Below the pieces are notes generated by a model. The model worked only from the letters and a program-made list of their open reading frames with translations, was not told the origin of the DNA and made no database searches. A program made the position numbers and the translations under genes. From the NCBI GenBank assembly GCA_048500275.1, contig JASNYI010000003.1, positions 434,001 to 498,000 on the forward strand: a DNA stretch of 64,000 bases. The letters are read 5' to 3'. This document shows, one piece after another, positions 63,672-64,000 of this stretch (position 1 is the first letter of the stretch; the number at the start of each line of letters is the position of its first letter). This DNA comes from UBA5066 sp048500275. GTDB lineage: Bacteria; Acidobacteriota; Thermoanaerobaculia; UBA5066.

Positions 63672-63883
63672 CGGACACACCTCGCTCGCGGAATGGACGG
63701 CGTTCGACCGTCTCATCGTGTTACGTGGCGAGACCCCCGCGGGTTGTCGGCGTCGTTCCCGGAATTCCCGCGAGGGCCGCCCGGCTTCACACAACTTCAC
63801 CTTCCGGAAGAACGGCCGAAACGAGGCCCCCGCATCTTTCCCCTCGACGGCGGGACGAGAGCCCTCCGGACGAAGGAGAAGAC

Positions 63884-64000
63884 GATGAACGAAACCAATC
63901 CCACCCTCCCCACCCCCCCGGCCCCGCCCCTGCCCCCCCCGGCGAAGGGCCGCCGGCGCGGCCGCGGAGCCTTCTTCGCGATCCTGGGCTTCGCCGCCCT
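63884..64000 (+). CDS. Partial gene, N-terminus of a membrane protein
   Basis: 39 codons from ATG 63884 (AAGGAG upstream) run open to the window edge. The sequence begins with a Pro-rich cytoplasmic stretch (NPTLPTPPAPPLPPPAK), a basic patch (GRRRGRG) and the start of a hydrophobic helix (AFFAILGFAAL). This is typical of a membrane-anchored protein such as a signal peptide peptidase, but the family cannot be told. It diverges from the gene ending at 63671. Confidence 0.6.

Noticed and set aside
60127..63678. 1183-codon minus-strand frame
   Set aside because: It overlaps two well-supported minus-strand genes in a different frame and has an Arg/Pro-rich shadow composition.

Overview
The DNA is very GC-rich (by eye about 70%), densely coding, and carries three Ser/Thr kinases fused to TolB/PD40-type propellers, two tricorn-like peptidases, winged-helix/FHA proteins, ECF sigma factors with cognate regulators and many secreted proteins of unknown function. 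This repertoire points to a free-living Gram-negative-type bacterium of the Acidobacteriota or a close relative. That assignment is inference from gene content; no rRNA or tRNA gene was seen. There is no recognisable phage, insertion sequence or CRISPR array.

Layout. 1-7.3 kb: a tricorn-like peptidase (cut by the left edge) diverges from a kinase-propeller gene. The kinase is followed at once by a 64-codon peptide gene and an overlapping radical SAM/SPASM gene, which together look like a RiPP precursor and its maturase, and then by a PH-like membrane protein. 7.3-8.8 kb: a tandem duplicate of a secreted zincin-like protein. 8.8-13.8 kb: three winged-helix-FHA genes divergent from a second kinase-propeller gene, a plausible phospho-signalling island. 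13.8-19.5 kb: an O-methyltransferase, then a segment bounded by two copies of an approximately 26-bp direct repeat that holds a nucleotidyltransferase two-gene module, a third kinase-propeller gene and a VapBC-like pair.

19.5-26 kb: an EamA transporter, a Cys-Pro repeat protein, a second tricorn-like peptidase whose ribosome-binding site lies in a long hairpin, an M29 aminopeptidase and a hemerythrin. 26-35.4 kb: cell-envelope genes, including two OmpA-like paralogues, a zinc-ribbon/MBL fusion, a lipoprotein, a VIT-vWA plus vWA pair and a three-repeat DUF3011-like protein. 35.4-44.3 kb: a decayed ATPase remnant, a Uma2 nuclease, an unknown gene, CcdA with a one-cysteine thioredoxin-like partner, prolyl-tRNA synthetase, a fucose-isomerase-like protein and a large MscS-type channel.

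44.3-54 kb: an ECF sigma/anti-sigma/repeat-protein operon, a cupin, a lipoprotein, a sulfatase, a two-component system with a periplasmic binding domain, and a second ECF sigma operon. 54-64 kb: two semialdehyde dehydrogenases divergent from a LysR regulator (proline/lysine catabolism), two paralogous envelope proteins, a beta-lactamase-fold protein with TPRs, and a secreted propeller protein. The right edge cuts a membrane-protein gene.

The most interesting candidate system is the kinase / short peptide / radical SAM cluster at 2.8-6.8 kb. Next come the kinase with three winged-helix-FHA proteins and the repeat-bounded defence-like segment at 14.8-19.5 kb. No gene-free stretch exceeds 300 bases except 35393-35751, which holds the pseudogene remnant.
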